Both the position numbers and the translations under genes were made by a program. A stretch of DNA of 64,000 nt, from the NCBI GenBank assembly GCA_024226515.1, contig JAAELQ010000228.1:40556-104555 (forward strand). Direction: 5' to 3'. Positions 17,401 to 24,743 of this stretch are shown here, one piece after another (within the stretch, counting starts at the first letter, position 1; the number at the start of each line of letters is the position of its first letter). Origin of the DNA: a bacterium (GTDB lineage: Bacteria; Acidobacteriota; Polarisedimenticolia; Polarisedimenticolales; Polarisedimenticolaceae). The notes beneath the pieces are model-generated. The model did not search any database, was not told the DNA's origin, and worked only from the letters and a program-made list of their open reading frames with translations.

Positions 17401-18971
17401 TCACCGGCGATCCGCTGGCCAACTCGGACGGCTATCGTTGCCAGTTCAGCGATCCGGACTGGGTGAACTCCAACTCGTACAACGCCATCACCGACTGCTT
17501 CGTCGGACCCACCGAGGCGCTCGCGGATGCCTACAACTGGCAGGTGCACCAGCCGACCGACATCGACGGCGGGCGCGCCTTCAGCGGAACACGATCGCTG
17601 TACATGGGGATCTTCGGCCCCGAGGCCGACGAGCACACCACCCCGCTGGCCACGCTGGAGGCGGTGGGCTCCGATCAGCCGATCGATCTGGACAGCTCGG
17701 GACCCTCGCCCGAGCTGAGTTTCGTGCATCAGGTCAGCATGTACGACGACGGTCCGGTCGACGAGGCGCCCGACCGCGGTGTGGTCATGGCGCAGCTCGC
17801 CGACGACGGCGGCGGCGCGGTCGGCGACTGGATCAAGCTGCAGCCGTACGTCAACGTCTACGACAAGGCCGGCATCGACAACTACACGAACTGTCTGTTC
17901 GACCCGATCGACGACGGAACGACGGAGGACGACTTCTTCGAACCGAACGACCCGGATCGCCGGCTCGGCCCGTCGTCCACCTGCTACCCGGCGCGAGCGT
18001 TCAACCGGCTCGGCAACACGTTCTGGCCGTTCGGCACGGCGGGCCCTTCGTGGGATCCGGAACGCCTCGCCACCGCCGAGGGCCCGGGCCTCGAGGGCGA
18101 GTTGGGGGTCGGCACGTGGGTCGAGTCTCGTTTCTCGCTCGAGCAGTTCCGCGGCCGTCGGATACGCCTGCGCTTCCTGACGACCGGCGTCAAGGTCGGC
18201 ACGTCTGGAACCTACGAGCAGCTCTTCAGCTACAATCCCGCCCCCGGCGACGACGGCTGGTGGATCGACGACGTCACCGTCAGCGGGACGCTGACGTCCC
18301 CGGCGACGGTTACGGCCGACGCCAAGCCGAACACGTCGCTACCGGCCTGCGGCAACACGTGCAACGTGGCGACGGCCGACCTGCGCACCACACCGACTAC
18401 CGAGTCGCCGATCACGTCTATCGACGCTCCGGGACGGGCGATCGAGTTGAACGCCTCGCAGTCCCTCGCCGACCAGTGCATCGCAGGCACGCTGCAGTAC
18501 CGCTTCTCGAACGACGTCTCCGGCGTGCTGCGTGAGTACACCGGCGACGCGACGATCCTCGTCGCGCCGACCGCGGACACGGTCTACACCGTCGAGGTGC
18601 GCTGCTCGTCCGACCCGCTGTGCAGCGGCTTCGACGATCTGGCGGTCGCGGTGGACTGCCCGACGTCGCCGAAGACCATCGGGTTCGCGGACAAGAACAG
18701 TTTCACCTGGGAGGTCGGCAACGTCGCCCAGGATGCCGTCTTCGTGCAGGGCGAGGGCCGGGCGGAGATCGCGGCACGCGCGCCGAGCATCGTCGCGACG
18801 CCCACGCCGACGTCGTCCGCCGGAGCGCACGACGTCTCGGGCAGCACCCCGGCGCCGTACGAGCTCGAGTGGTGGTTGATCCGCACCGCCGGCGACCCCA
18901 CGCCGTGCAACGTCACCTGGTCGTCGGGGGGGGCGGGAGAACAGGCCGGACGCGACGCGGGGTTGCCCTGA
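11481..18971 (+). CDS. Giant secreted subtilisin-like (S8) serine protease, multidomain, copy 2
   Basis: 2496 residues, a tandem paralogue of the preceding gene with the same domain order throughout. The signal peptide is residues 1-24 (MTTRRTWIVAVALAALLALP then GLGQ). The catalytic triad is Asp301 (FLDTG), His365 (FSHGH) and Ser598 (GTSYSAAAAAG). Most residues match copy 1; small deletions account for the 18-residue difference, for example after PDPDGAGN, where copy 1 has FTDGK. Some stretches, notably the last 360 bases and the stretch 13318-13560, match copy 1 much more closely than the rest, as gene conversion would produce. A run of eight G at 18924-18932 near the 3' end leaves the frame intact. 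The stop lies four bases from the stop of the convergent BNR lipoprotein gene. Confidence 0.92.
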   Translation: MTTRRTWIVAVALAALLALPGLGQVEPKREGEQRQPRPAAPDAVERYARGTYVWPYDRGPHYGHVAPHEKRSAGTLHTRVGSFRLTGNGLDLPTELTGSTEGKSSGHVIVQLDPDAMAGGAFDELRSTVGEASGSIVRALPVAAFVVRIEFVALPRLSAIPGVLAVEPYHPALKLNPAIGRVPLIDPAQAVSDIYRLELRLFPGEDARPVATEVEALGGSVRSVWPDTIVADVGRARLAELARIEAVEWIAERLPAVPAAEETTTTVQTGRWNAGATPYHDAGVDGGGGGLAAPQVMMFLDTGIQLDAADLADTRTSAGVPGNDPSNADPSGDHRKIVRYQSTDTFGGDGDLLGCDAALNGGFSHGHAVVATALGNASAGLPAGYGPPAYAVDDHGRRWKLDGVAPGARASVFDGQVTPALGSCGDPLRDTIDAGDLYSGGSTGSLGAAHSTDAARVMTLAWGGDANTYTADTQDVDDFLADKRNAMVFVPAGNRGTQPFGGVPAADTLSTLSTSKNGLVVGASGQADDHGDDLLPDSRASFSGVGPAPGNRVAPQLMAPGEDFGDTGVNGATYCRSDDADQSGPVLCDIGTGQTGTSYSAAAAAGAGALVRDWFAQGFYPDGTTSDAANPADIVSDISGTLVKAVLIDSARFLTGSGVTHAYRFNNEQGYGRIRLDRALTLQGWPSSPTGSLVCDGGIDGGRCDLAGLTGALDAVAGETDSTTFVVGDPRQELRVALAWVEASGQALVNDLDLELIAPSGRTYFGNFFTEDDDRDGSLDPPAEDCPGFDGADGSFEESPWSLPVCTRGDAGLPPRDTENPTEAIFLSPDPDGAGNSQIELGTWTLNVIARPGGADAGQRYAVAIVGGVGERSSVRLDRNGYTCADELLVTVNETDDATDPAATLTEAEIGLRTRVQVLSGATVVDEESGLTFARVEIGGDSFAAKLSVTDVTAYDPGNGVLDVRSGDTVRAIYDDETGGVPDAAKGVESLASVDCRTRIGFGGLEFGQFGINGGLLAVGGCERNARGQFEFGFPDRYLDAGENVILRFAFASEEDLDLEGVEVSLRCVDPDADSPADCTPGSDECADPDRRNNTRCNGNPVDDASPAFVEALNSPLIVGALPAGSALSGNFNLRMAAAIPGTPEVELILEAKAGNAGRTVSGVTISRQRLDVDEHSTFYSTDFPTGGTETFDYDNNELIENPTTNLDDVELDYRFETRVYGDLTAGGTKNLALNSPWHFDLNDGGFRSGIGAVTDFDTIDDTITQWGEDLNFNGLNDKRCNAPREDLPCITKTDCLNANPPATDCVSIEDRDPLNGLMSKNWSTSGGCGWQTAAPSSCALDPGGTFCYSDEDCIIGTLDAGPCNAAPGQPAGGVWHTGRIGTTSAANCLVDGNATGQCQTFEIVSGSSGQKTWFELLTTPEIEKVNGPDHRAEITAFSWNAAIDLPDSNVFWTWEVDTDLDTLEPTDLVSDLTILNFGNGGFGAATQEGNYNLTRGFPVFAPIDATGQTENGSVGNNRSGENSCYFDSDEQPFGLAGPPDDDLNNGYCQDTPDNASCLTSADCPAAEPCIFDNALVDEYVKANGPLRNFTLSHYNGPDMRFNNLADLFGPAGDRFQAGIGMLNFEKSSPADPDPATGFGLSIDDVVFEWREFELVDDQTNCNAGSCASIDLSTTNVYGGGSLLTVSVIDASPSPNDCNGDGDNGDPGDDLDCDDDGTPDVRVELSSTAESDPGEFVILDEVAPGEYRGNLPLSTTVDVPGALLIGSGENQTFAGVEATYLDLDDGTGQPCKNDVDPAQHGIVRAGTTVFLKLADLRVTGVALTDNGDGDGWADTNETAVLRLSVFNAGFEDLTGVTAFISSDDAKIDCVLDSAVEIGDLAAGDTTLSSGSARLRVADVDRATSGLGPLDPFEIELAVRFVADGFDATSLPQAIALSIDLDASGGGAPTTYLEGFEVASGFGSFTTMNLDFGMVTGDPLANSDGYRCQFSDPDWVNSNSYNAITDCFVGPTEALADAYNWQVHQPTDIDGGRAFSGTRSLYMGIFGPEADEHTTPLATLEAVGSDQPIDLDSSGPSPELSFVHQVSMYDDGPVDEAPDRGVVMAQLADDGGGAVGDWIKLQPYVNVYDKAGIDNYTNCLFDPIDDGTTEDDFFEPNDPDRRLGPSSTCYPARAFNRLGNTFWPFGTAGPSWDPERLATAEGPGLEGELGVGTWVESRFSLEQFRGRRIRLRFLTTGVKVGTSGTYEQLFSYNPAPGDDGWWIDDVTVSGTLTSPATVTADAKPNTSLPACGNTCNVATADLRTTPTTESPITSIDAPGRAIELNASQSLADQCIAGTLQYRFSNDVSGVLREYTGDATILVAPTADTVYTVEVRCSSDPLCSGFDDLAVAVDCPTSPKTIGFADKNSFTWEVGNVAQDAVFVQGEGRAEIAARAPSIVATPTPTSSAGAHDVSGSTPAPYELEWWLIRTAGDPTPCNVTWSSGGAGEQAGRDAGLP

Positions 18972-18980
18972 GCTTCAGGG
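18966..18980. terminator. Small palindrome spanning two convergent stop codons
   Basis: CCCTGA GCT TCAGGG is a perfect six-base-pair hairpin with a three-base loop. It contains the TGA of the rightward subtilase (18969-18971) and the TGA of the leftward lipoprotein (18975-18977). There is no T-run on either side, so it is not a classical intrinsic terminator. It may only slow or mark the ends of both transcripts. Confidence 0.3.
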
Positions 18981-20900
18981 TAGGTCTGCGTCGCGCTCGG
19001 GCTGGTCGCCGAACAGGGTCTGCCAACTGCCGCAGACGGCGGCGCGCACGATGTAGTACAGCCCCTGGCCGACCGCGGGGTTGTCCGCCGACAGGTCCAG
19101 TCCCGACGCACCCGCGAGGTTCCCATTGGTGAAGACGCCGTAGTTGCGCACGTTGTCCAGCGGGCCCTTGGCAAATCGAACGTCGCGCGGCGCGCCCCAC
19201 GAGAGTGAGACGGTCGAGGGGGCAGCGAGCGTCAGGTCGAAGACGATGCGGTTCTGGTCCGGGTTGAACACGGTCGGACACAGGTCGCAGATGTCCCCCA
19301 CGGTGTCGAGGTCGCCGTCTTCCTGTTGCGGGTTCGGGTCCGCCGGGCAGTTGTCGTCACAACCCGACTGGCCCGTGCTGCACGGCGCATCTCCGAGAAT
19401 GCCACTGTTGTCGCCGTCGTTCTTCGCCGTGTCGCCGTCGTAGTCCAGTGCGTCGATGCGGTTGATGAAGATGTCCTGGTCGCCCAGCCGCGCATCGGGG
19501 AAGACCGGATAGACGTGCTGGCCCGATGCGGCGAGACCGGTGTAGTCGCCGAAGAAGCCGCCGGAAGACGTCGACAGCGCGGTTGTATTGACGTCCGTCA
19601 CGCGCGCGTTGGGGCCCCAGTCCTGGCCCCCGTTGGCCGACATCGTCGTGTAGACGTCGACCAGCATGTTGCCTGCGTCACGGCGCTTGTCCAGCCAGGT
19701 CACGTGCACGTTGCCCAGCCCGTCGACGACGGCCCACGGCTGGAACTGGTCCAGCCCGTTGCCGAGCGGGTCGTCGTTCAGCCGGACCGGGGCGCTCCAC
19801 GTGTCGCCGCCGTCGCTCGAGACGGTCACCATGACGTCGGGATCGCCGTTCCGGCCGTCGCCCCACACGGCGTACAGGTTTCCGCTGTGGGGGCCCGCCG
19901 TGCCGTCCACGGCCAGAGAGGGCAGCAACGGATTGCGGAACGGTCCGTCCCCGTCGAGCGGGCTCGCCGGCTGCGTCACCTGCGCCGCCACGATGTCCGG
20001 AGAGACGAACGTCGCGCCGCCGTCCAGCGAGCGGTCGAACAGCAGGCGATCGTTGTCGAAGTCCGTCCACAGCACGTAGAGCTGCCCCGCCGGGCCCACC
20101 ACCGGCACGGCGCCGTTCTGCTCGCGTACGACCGAATCCGTGATCGCGACGCGCGGGCTCCAGGTCTGGTTGCCGTCCGTGCTCTTCGAGAACCAGATCG
20201 CCTGGTCCGACGTCGGGTGCGAGTTCTCCCAGAACATGTAGATGTCGTCCGTGGCCGGGTCGACGACGAGGTACTCCTTGTCGCCGCCGGAATCGACCTG
20301 GGTCGGGTTGCCGAAGCTGAGCCCGCCGTCGGTCGACTTCGCGCAGTAGATCCCGTTCTGTCCGCCGCCGAGGTAGGCCAGCAGGCCGAGGTAGAAGTTG
20401 CCCTGGCTGTCCGCGGCCAGCGCCGGGTCGCCCGTACTGACGCCGGCCAGCGCGGAGGGGTCGTAGATCGACGAGACCCACGAGGCGCCGCCGTCCAGCG
20501 ATCGCCCGAAGCCGAGGATCGTGTTTCGGTTGTCCCCGGTGTTGTAGTTGTTCCAGCCGACGACGATGTTGTTCTTGTCGATCGGGTTGATCATGATCGA
20601 CGTTTCGTTTTGATCCTCGATCGGGTTGGGGACGTTCACCTGCACGTCGTTGCCCAGCGAGTCGGGCGTGCCGGCGAACGACCCTTCCGCCCGGGTGACC
20701 GGTCGGCGGGTCGTGGAGCGCAGCACCGGAGCCTCGCCGAAACGGTCGTGACGCGGCGGCCCCTTCCAGTCCTCGGCGGAGACGTCGCGCGGATCCACGG
20801 GCCCGTCGCGTCGCGCCGCACGCGAGCAGCCGACGAGCATGACGAGCACTGCGACCGCGAACAGAACGGTCGCGCGCGCCAGTTTCCCGTTGCGAGTCAT
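18975..20900 (-). CDS. BNR-repeat (sialidase-like propeller) lipoprotein with thrombospondin-3 segment
   Basis: 641 residues. The signal is lipoprotein-type (LVGC, Cys25). At least six Asp-box-like motifs are visible: SLDGGASW, STDGGLSF, STDGNQTW, SLDGGATF, SSDGGDTW and SANGGQDW. These mark a six-bladed sialidase-type beta-propeller over about residues 95-490. I do not see the sialidase arginine triad clearly, so glycosidase activity is unproven and a binding role is as likely. Residues about 505-560 form a short calcium-binding thrombospondin type 3 segment (DGDNSGILGD, CDDNCPADPNPQQEDGD). The last 90 residues (SLSWGAPRD to GQGLYYIVRAAVCGSWQ) match the C-terminal domain of the giant proteins here. 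An AGGAG site precedes the ATG. Confidence 0.85.
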   Translation of the reverse strand: MTRNGKLARATVLFAVAVLVMLVGCSRAARRDGPVDPRDVSAEDWKGPPRHDRFGEAPVLRSTTRRPVTRAEGSFAGTPDSLGNDVQVNVPNPIEDQNETSIMINPIDKNNIVVGWNNYNTGDNRNTILGFGRSLDGGASWVSSIYDPSALAGVSTGDPALAADSQGNFYLGLLAYLGGGQNGIYCAKSTDGGLSFGNPTQVDSGGDKEYLVVDPATDDIYMFWENSHPTSDQAIWFSKSTDGNQTWSPRVAITDSVVREQNGAVPVVGPAGQLYVLWTDFDNDRLLFDRSLDGGATFVSPDIVAAQVTQPASPLDGDGPFRNPLLPSLAVDGTAGPHSGNLYAVWGDGRNGDPDVMVTVSSDGGDTWSAPVRLNDDPLGNGLDQFQPWAVVDGLGNVHVTWLDKRRDAGNMLVDVYTTMSANGGQDWGPNARVTDVNTTALSTSSGGFFGDYTGLAASGQHVYPVFPDARLGDQDIFINRIDALDYDGDTAKNDGDNSGILGDAPCSTGQSGCDDNCPADPNPQQEDGDLDTVGDICDLCPTVFNPDQNRIVFDLTLAAPSTVSLSWGAPRDVRFAKGPLDNVRNYGVFTNGNLAGASGLDLSADNPAVGQGLYYIVRAAVCGSWQTLFGDQPERDADLP

Positions 20901-21040
20901 CTGCGTCTCCTGGATGCCCGTCGGGGCCGAATCCAGGGGGGAACGGGCCGTCCGGGGGGTCTTTTTAATCTACGATCAACGCCCAGGATTGTCCCCGATT
21001 CGCGCGACCGCTGCGGATTCTCCGGCCGCAAGCCGCGGGT

Positions 21041-23122
21041 CTACCGCGGGCCGGTCGAGAGGCTGCGCTCGGACTCGATGTGGCCGTCCAGGGATTCCCG
21101 TGAATACCACGTCGGCTTGAGCTTCCCGGGCCCGAACAGCTTCCGGGCCTGGTCGGCGTAGTGCGGGGACTGCGGGTCGTTGCTCTGGCCGAGGGGCGTC
21201 AGGCTGTAGGACACCACTCCGTCCTCGCGCAGGACGACCACCGTCGTGCACAGCGAGCCGCCGGACGCGCGCGAGACGCCCGTGTCATCCGGGCCGGTGT
21301 AACGCACCGAGCGCAGCGTGCTGATTCCGTCGCCGCGCATCCCGCCGACGGGCCACGAGTCGGAGCCGCGTCCGATGCGGTGCAACTCGCCCCACGTCGG
21401 ATCGATCCGTCCCGCCACACGCATCACGTCTTCGCGAGCGCGCTCGAGCGCGCGCAGCAGCGCGAGCTGCTCCTCGGCTGTCAGCTCCGGACCGCGGCTG
21501 ACGCGCCGCCGGGGGATTCCCGAAGCGTCCCCGCGCACGACACGCCTAAAGGCGCGGAACAGCACCGGCGCCCGACGCTCGGGGTCGACGCGTCGGTCCC
21601 ACGCCAGAAGCAGTTCGACCGCGGGCTTCAACGACGCGAACGAATCGCCATGGCGCGCGAACGCCGCGCGCAACGCCTTCTGCCAGCGATCCGCACCCTC
21701 GACGTACGTGTCCAGCGCGATCGCCTTCGCATCGTCCAGCGTGATCTTCTTCTTTCCGGAGAGTAAGTTGACCGCCCGCTGCCCCCGACTGTTCGAGCGG
21801 TCCGTGCGCGTGTTGTAGATGTGCTGCGGATAGCGCTCGGCGGTCAGCGGGCTGTCGGGCATCATCGTTCCAGGTGAGATGTTGCAGTTCTGCATGAAGC
21901 CGCCGGCGGGATTCAGCACCTGCACCAGCTCGGACAGGTGGTGGATGCCTTTCCATTCCGTGGCCGAGGTCCAGCCGGGAACGGGGCGATCCCAGGAATG
22001 CCCGTCGGGCCGTCGCGGAACGCGCCCGGCGCGGACGTAATACGTGTTGCCGTCCACGTCGGCGTACATCACGTTCTGCGGCAACGACTGGTTGGCGCCC
22101 ATCGCGCGCAGGAAGCCACCGAGGTCGCGCGAGCGCACCATGGCCAGCCACTGGTCGAGGATGCCGACCTCGTCGTCGTACGCGGTGCGCACCGCGAAGG
22201 CGCGCAGGCCGTCGCGCTTCAGGATCGGCCCGTGGTGCGTGCGTTCGATCGTGCGTTTCTCGTGGCGAACCCCATCCGCCGTCTTGACCGCGATCGACAC
22301 CGTCTCCGATTCGATGTCGCGCCACTTTCCGTCGTACTCGTACTTCGCCGAGTCTTCGGGGTGGATCCGCTCCTCGTAGACGTCCGCGCAATCCGGACCG
22401 CCCGTCGTGACCGCCAGCGAGAACGTGTCGGTGTGCCCCAGGGCCATGATCGGCGTGCCGACGATCGAGAAACCGAAGAAGTCGAGATCGCCGCCGTGCA
22501 CGTGCGCCTCGTAGAACCGGGTCTGCGGCGCCCAGCTCAGGTGCGGATCGATCAGCGCGATCGGCCCGCCGGCGGCGGAGCGGCTCGGCCCGACGACCCA
22601 CGCGTTCGAGCCGCGACCGTCGGTGACGTGCGACCCGGCGTTGCGCAGATCGCCGCGCGCCTGGCCCCAGGGCCAGGCCCAGATGAACGCGCGGTACAGC
22701 GCGACCACCTCGTGCGGTTGCGGGGTCTGCGTCCCCGGCGGCACCGCCTCCGGGTGTTCGGCCATGTAGGCCTGGATGCCGCGCACGAAGGACTCGATCA
22801 GGCTGCGCGCGTCCTGTGACAGGTCGCCGTAGCGCGCGCGCGCTACGCCCTCGTGTCTCGCGATCCGTGCGAGGAGGTCACTCTCGACGTGTGACTCGCC
22901 GAGCAGATTCGCCGCGCGACCGGTGGCGACCGCGTAGTTCAGCAGAATGTCGTCCAGCCGATCCTCGGCCTGCACGTAGCCGTGCGCGAACGCGGCATCC
23001 TCGGCGCTGTCGGCGTAGATGTGCGGCACGCCCCACGTGTCGCGATAGACGGTGATCGCCGTGGACGCCTCGGCAAGGCCCGAGACCAGCACGAAGAGCA
23101 GAACGTACAGTCGAGGTAACAC
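21041..23122 (-). CDS. Penicillin acylase family (S45, Ntn-hydrolase) amidohydrolase, secreted
   Basis: 693 residues with a signal peptide (residues 1-19). The protein begins the mature chain with ITVYRDTWGVPHIYADS, typical of the acylase alpha chain. The sequence DGRGSNAWVVGPSRSA places the autocatalytic N-terminal nucleophile of the beta chain at Ser172. Relatives cleave amide bonds of beta-lactams, acyl-homoserine lactones or lipopeptides; the sequence alone does not fix the substrate. The likely start is GTG at 23122 because the signal peptide begins there, but no clear ribosome site is visible. It lies 15 bases downstream of the alkaline phosphatase gene in the same direction and is probably co-transcribed with it. 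Confidence 0.9.
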   Translation of the reverse strand: MLPRLYVLLFVLVSGLAEASTAITVYRDTWGVPHIYADSAEDAAFAHGYVQAEDRLDDILLNYAVATGRAANLLGESHVESDLLARIARHEGVARARYGDLSQDARSLIESFVRGIQAYMAEHPEAVPPGTQTPQPHEVVALYRAFIWAWPWGQARGDLRNAGSHVTDGRGSNAWVVGPSRSAAGGPIALIDPHLSWAPQTRFYEAHVHGGDLDFFGFSIVGTPIMALGHTDTFSLAVTTGGPDCADVYEERIHPEDSAKYEYDGKWRDIESETVSIAVKTADGVRHEKRTIERTHHGPILKRDGLRAFAVRTAYDDEVGILDQWLAMVRSRDLGGFLRAMGANQSLPQNVMYADVDGNTYYVRAGRVPRRPDGHSWDRPVPGWTSATEWKGIHHLSELVQVLNPAGGFMQNCNISPGTMMPDSPLTAERYPQHIYNTRTDRSNSRGQRAVNLLSGKKKITLDDAKAIALDTYVEGADRWQKALRAAFARHGDSFASLKPAVELLLAWDRRVDPERRAPVLFRAFRRVVRGDASGIPRRRVSRGPELTAEEQLALLRALERAREDVMRVAGRIDPTWGELHRIGRGSDSWPVGGMRGDGISTLRSVRYTGPDDTGVSRASGGSLCTTVVVLREDGVVSYSLTPLGQSNDPQSPHYADQARKLFGPGKLKPTWYSRESLDGHIESERSLSTGPR

Positions 23123-23137
23123 GACCGGATCAGCCTA

Positions 23138-24700
23138 TCAGGGATCGGTTTCGATGGCGGCTCGCAACACGGTGTAGATGTCGGTCTGGTGCACGTAGGG
23201 GCCGTAGAACGGGTCGTCGCCGGACGCGAGCTCGAGCAGACTCTCCGCTCCCGCGCCGCGCGCGTAGACCGGAACCAGCGCATTGGAGTGACTGCTGGAC
23301 AACCACTTGTACCCCGGTAGGTTGCCCGCGCCGCGATCCTCGAGCGGCTGGAACGGGGTCGTGTCGCTGCCCGGGCCCCACAGCATGTGGTCGTGATCCG
23401 CGGTGACGATCAGCAACGTGGTGTCCCAGGCGTCGCGCGCGTCGACCCAGTCGACCACCGCGCGGATCGCTTCCTTGAACGCCATCGTTTCCTCCACCAT
23501 GCGTCCCATCTGGTTCTCGTGCATGGCCCAGTCGACGGCGCCGCCCTCGACGAACAGGAACAGCCCGTCATCGTCGTCGTCCAGCGCGTTGACCGCGGCT
23601 CGCGTCATCGCGGCCAGCGACGGCACGTTGTCCAGCGGTGGATCGTAGCCCGGGTCCGTGAACCCGGGGTCGGCTCTCGATCCCCGTTGCTGCTGCAACG
23701 TGCCGCCGACACGCATGGTGTTCGGCTCGAGCGGATCGGAGGACGAGCCGCTCCAGAACGCGGCCTCGCCGACCTCGGGTACCAGCAGCAGCTTCTCGGG
23801 CGTGCGACCGTTCTCCAGTTTCTCGATCTTCGCCTTCGATTGCACCAGCTTCCAGGAGTCGATGGCCGCGACCTGCTCGTCGGTCAGCGTGAGGCCCCCC
23901 TCGTCGACCGTGCCGCAGACCGTGAGCCCGGCTTCGAGAGGCGCCACACCACGCACGGCGTCCCACACCTCGCGACCGCCGACATAGCGGTAGTTCTTCG
24001 TCGCATTGTCGCCGAGCGCCTCGCCGTTGTGGTCGAAGTCGGGGTTGCCGCAGCCGGCGACGACGTCGAGCCACCCGGCGGTCAGCATGGACACGGCCAG
24101 CGGACAGTAGGCCCGCCGATTGACATTGCTGACGCCGGAGCCCGCGGCGGGCGTGGCGTGCGCGAACAGCACACTGCTGACGACTCCGACGCGGCGGCCG
24201 TCCCGACGGGCCAGTCGTGCCAGCGTCTCCTCGACCGGCGCTCCCGCGCCGTCCACGTTGATCGCGCCGCTGTAGGTGACGCGCCCCGTCGACATCGCCG
24301 ACGCGGTGTTGGCCGAGTCGGGCGCGGTTCGGCGTAGCCAGCGGTAGCCGGCGAAGTAGGAGGGGTACTCTCCCGTTTCAGCGGGAAGCCGGGTCGTGTC
24401 CCAGGCCTTGCCGGGATCGTAGACCAGGGAGGGAATCTGAACGTTCGCGTGCTCCGCAGAGACCGCAGGCTCGAGCGTCGCTCGCAGCGCGTGAGTCGCG
24501 CTGGCCAGGCGCACCCAGCCGTCGCCGTCGTACAACTCGCCGCCCAGCGTACCCTCGTACATCGAGGTCGCCTTGAACGTGTTGAACCCGGCGCCGTCGG
24601 CGACCATGAGGATGACGTTCTTCGCGCGTGGAGCGTCGGCGAGCGAGGCGTCACAGACGAGCGTCAGCAGGACGAGCGGTAACAGCGAGCGGACACGCAT
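23138..24700 (-). CDS. Alkaline phosphatase (PhoA family), secreted
   Basis: 520 residues with an N-terminal signal peptide. Family motifs are complete. NVILMVADGAG carries metal ligand Asp35, and APDSANTASAMSTG carries the phosphorylated Ser129. HATPAA and FVEGGAVDWAMHEN carry further ligands, and TADHDHMLWGPG the C-terminal Asp-His ligands. It hydrolyses phosphomonoesters outside the cytoplasm and so could supply phosphate. AGGAG lies seven bases before the ATG. It is the middle gene of a leftward run: TPR protein, phosphatase, acylase (gaps of 38 and 15 bases). Confidence 0.93.
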   Translation of the reverse strand: MRVRSLLPLVLLTLVCDASLADAPRAKNVILMVADGAGFNTFKATSMYEGTLGGELYDGDGWVRLASATHALRATLEPAVSAEHANVQIPSLVYDPGKAWDTTRLPAETGEYPSYFAGYRWLRRTAPDSANTASAMSTGRVTYSGAINVDGAGAPVEETLARLARRDGRRVGVVSSVLFAHATPAAGSGVSNVNRRAYCPLAVSMLTAGWLDVVAGCGNPDFDHNGEALGDNATKNYRYVGGREVWDAVRGVAPLEAGLTVCGTVDEGGLTLTDEQVAAIDSWKLVQSKAKIEKLENGRTPEKLLLVPEVGEAAFWSGSSSDPLEPNTMRVGGTLQQQRGSRADPGFTDPGYDPPLDNVPSLAAMTRAAVNALDDDDDGLFLFVEGGAVDWAMHENQMGRMVEETMAFKEAIRAVVDWVDARDAWDTTLLIVTADHDHMLWGPGSDTTPFQPLEDRGAGNLPGYKWLSSSHSNALVPVYARGAGAESLLELASGDDPFYGPYVHQTDIYTVLRAAIETDP

Positions 24701-24743
24701 GGGGCACTCCTAAGGTGCCCCGGAGAATACCACCCTCAGAGCA

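Noticed and set aside
18924..18932. Run of eight G near the end of subtilase 2 as a possible frameshift
   Set aside because: The frame continues unchanged to the same C-terminal residues as in copy 1, so no shift has occurred.
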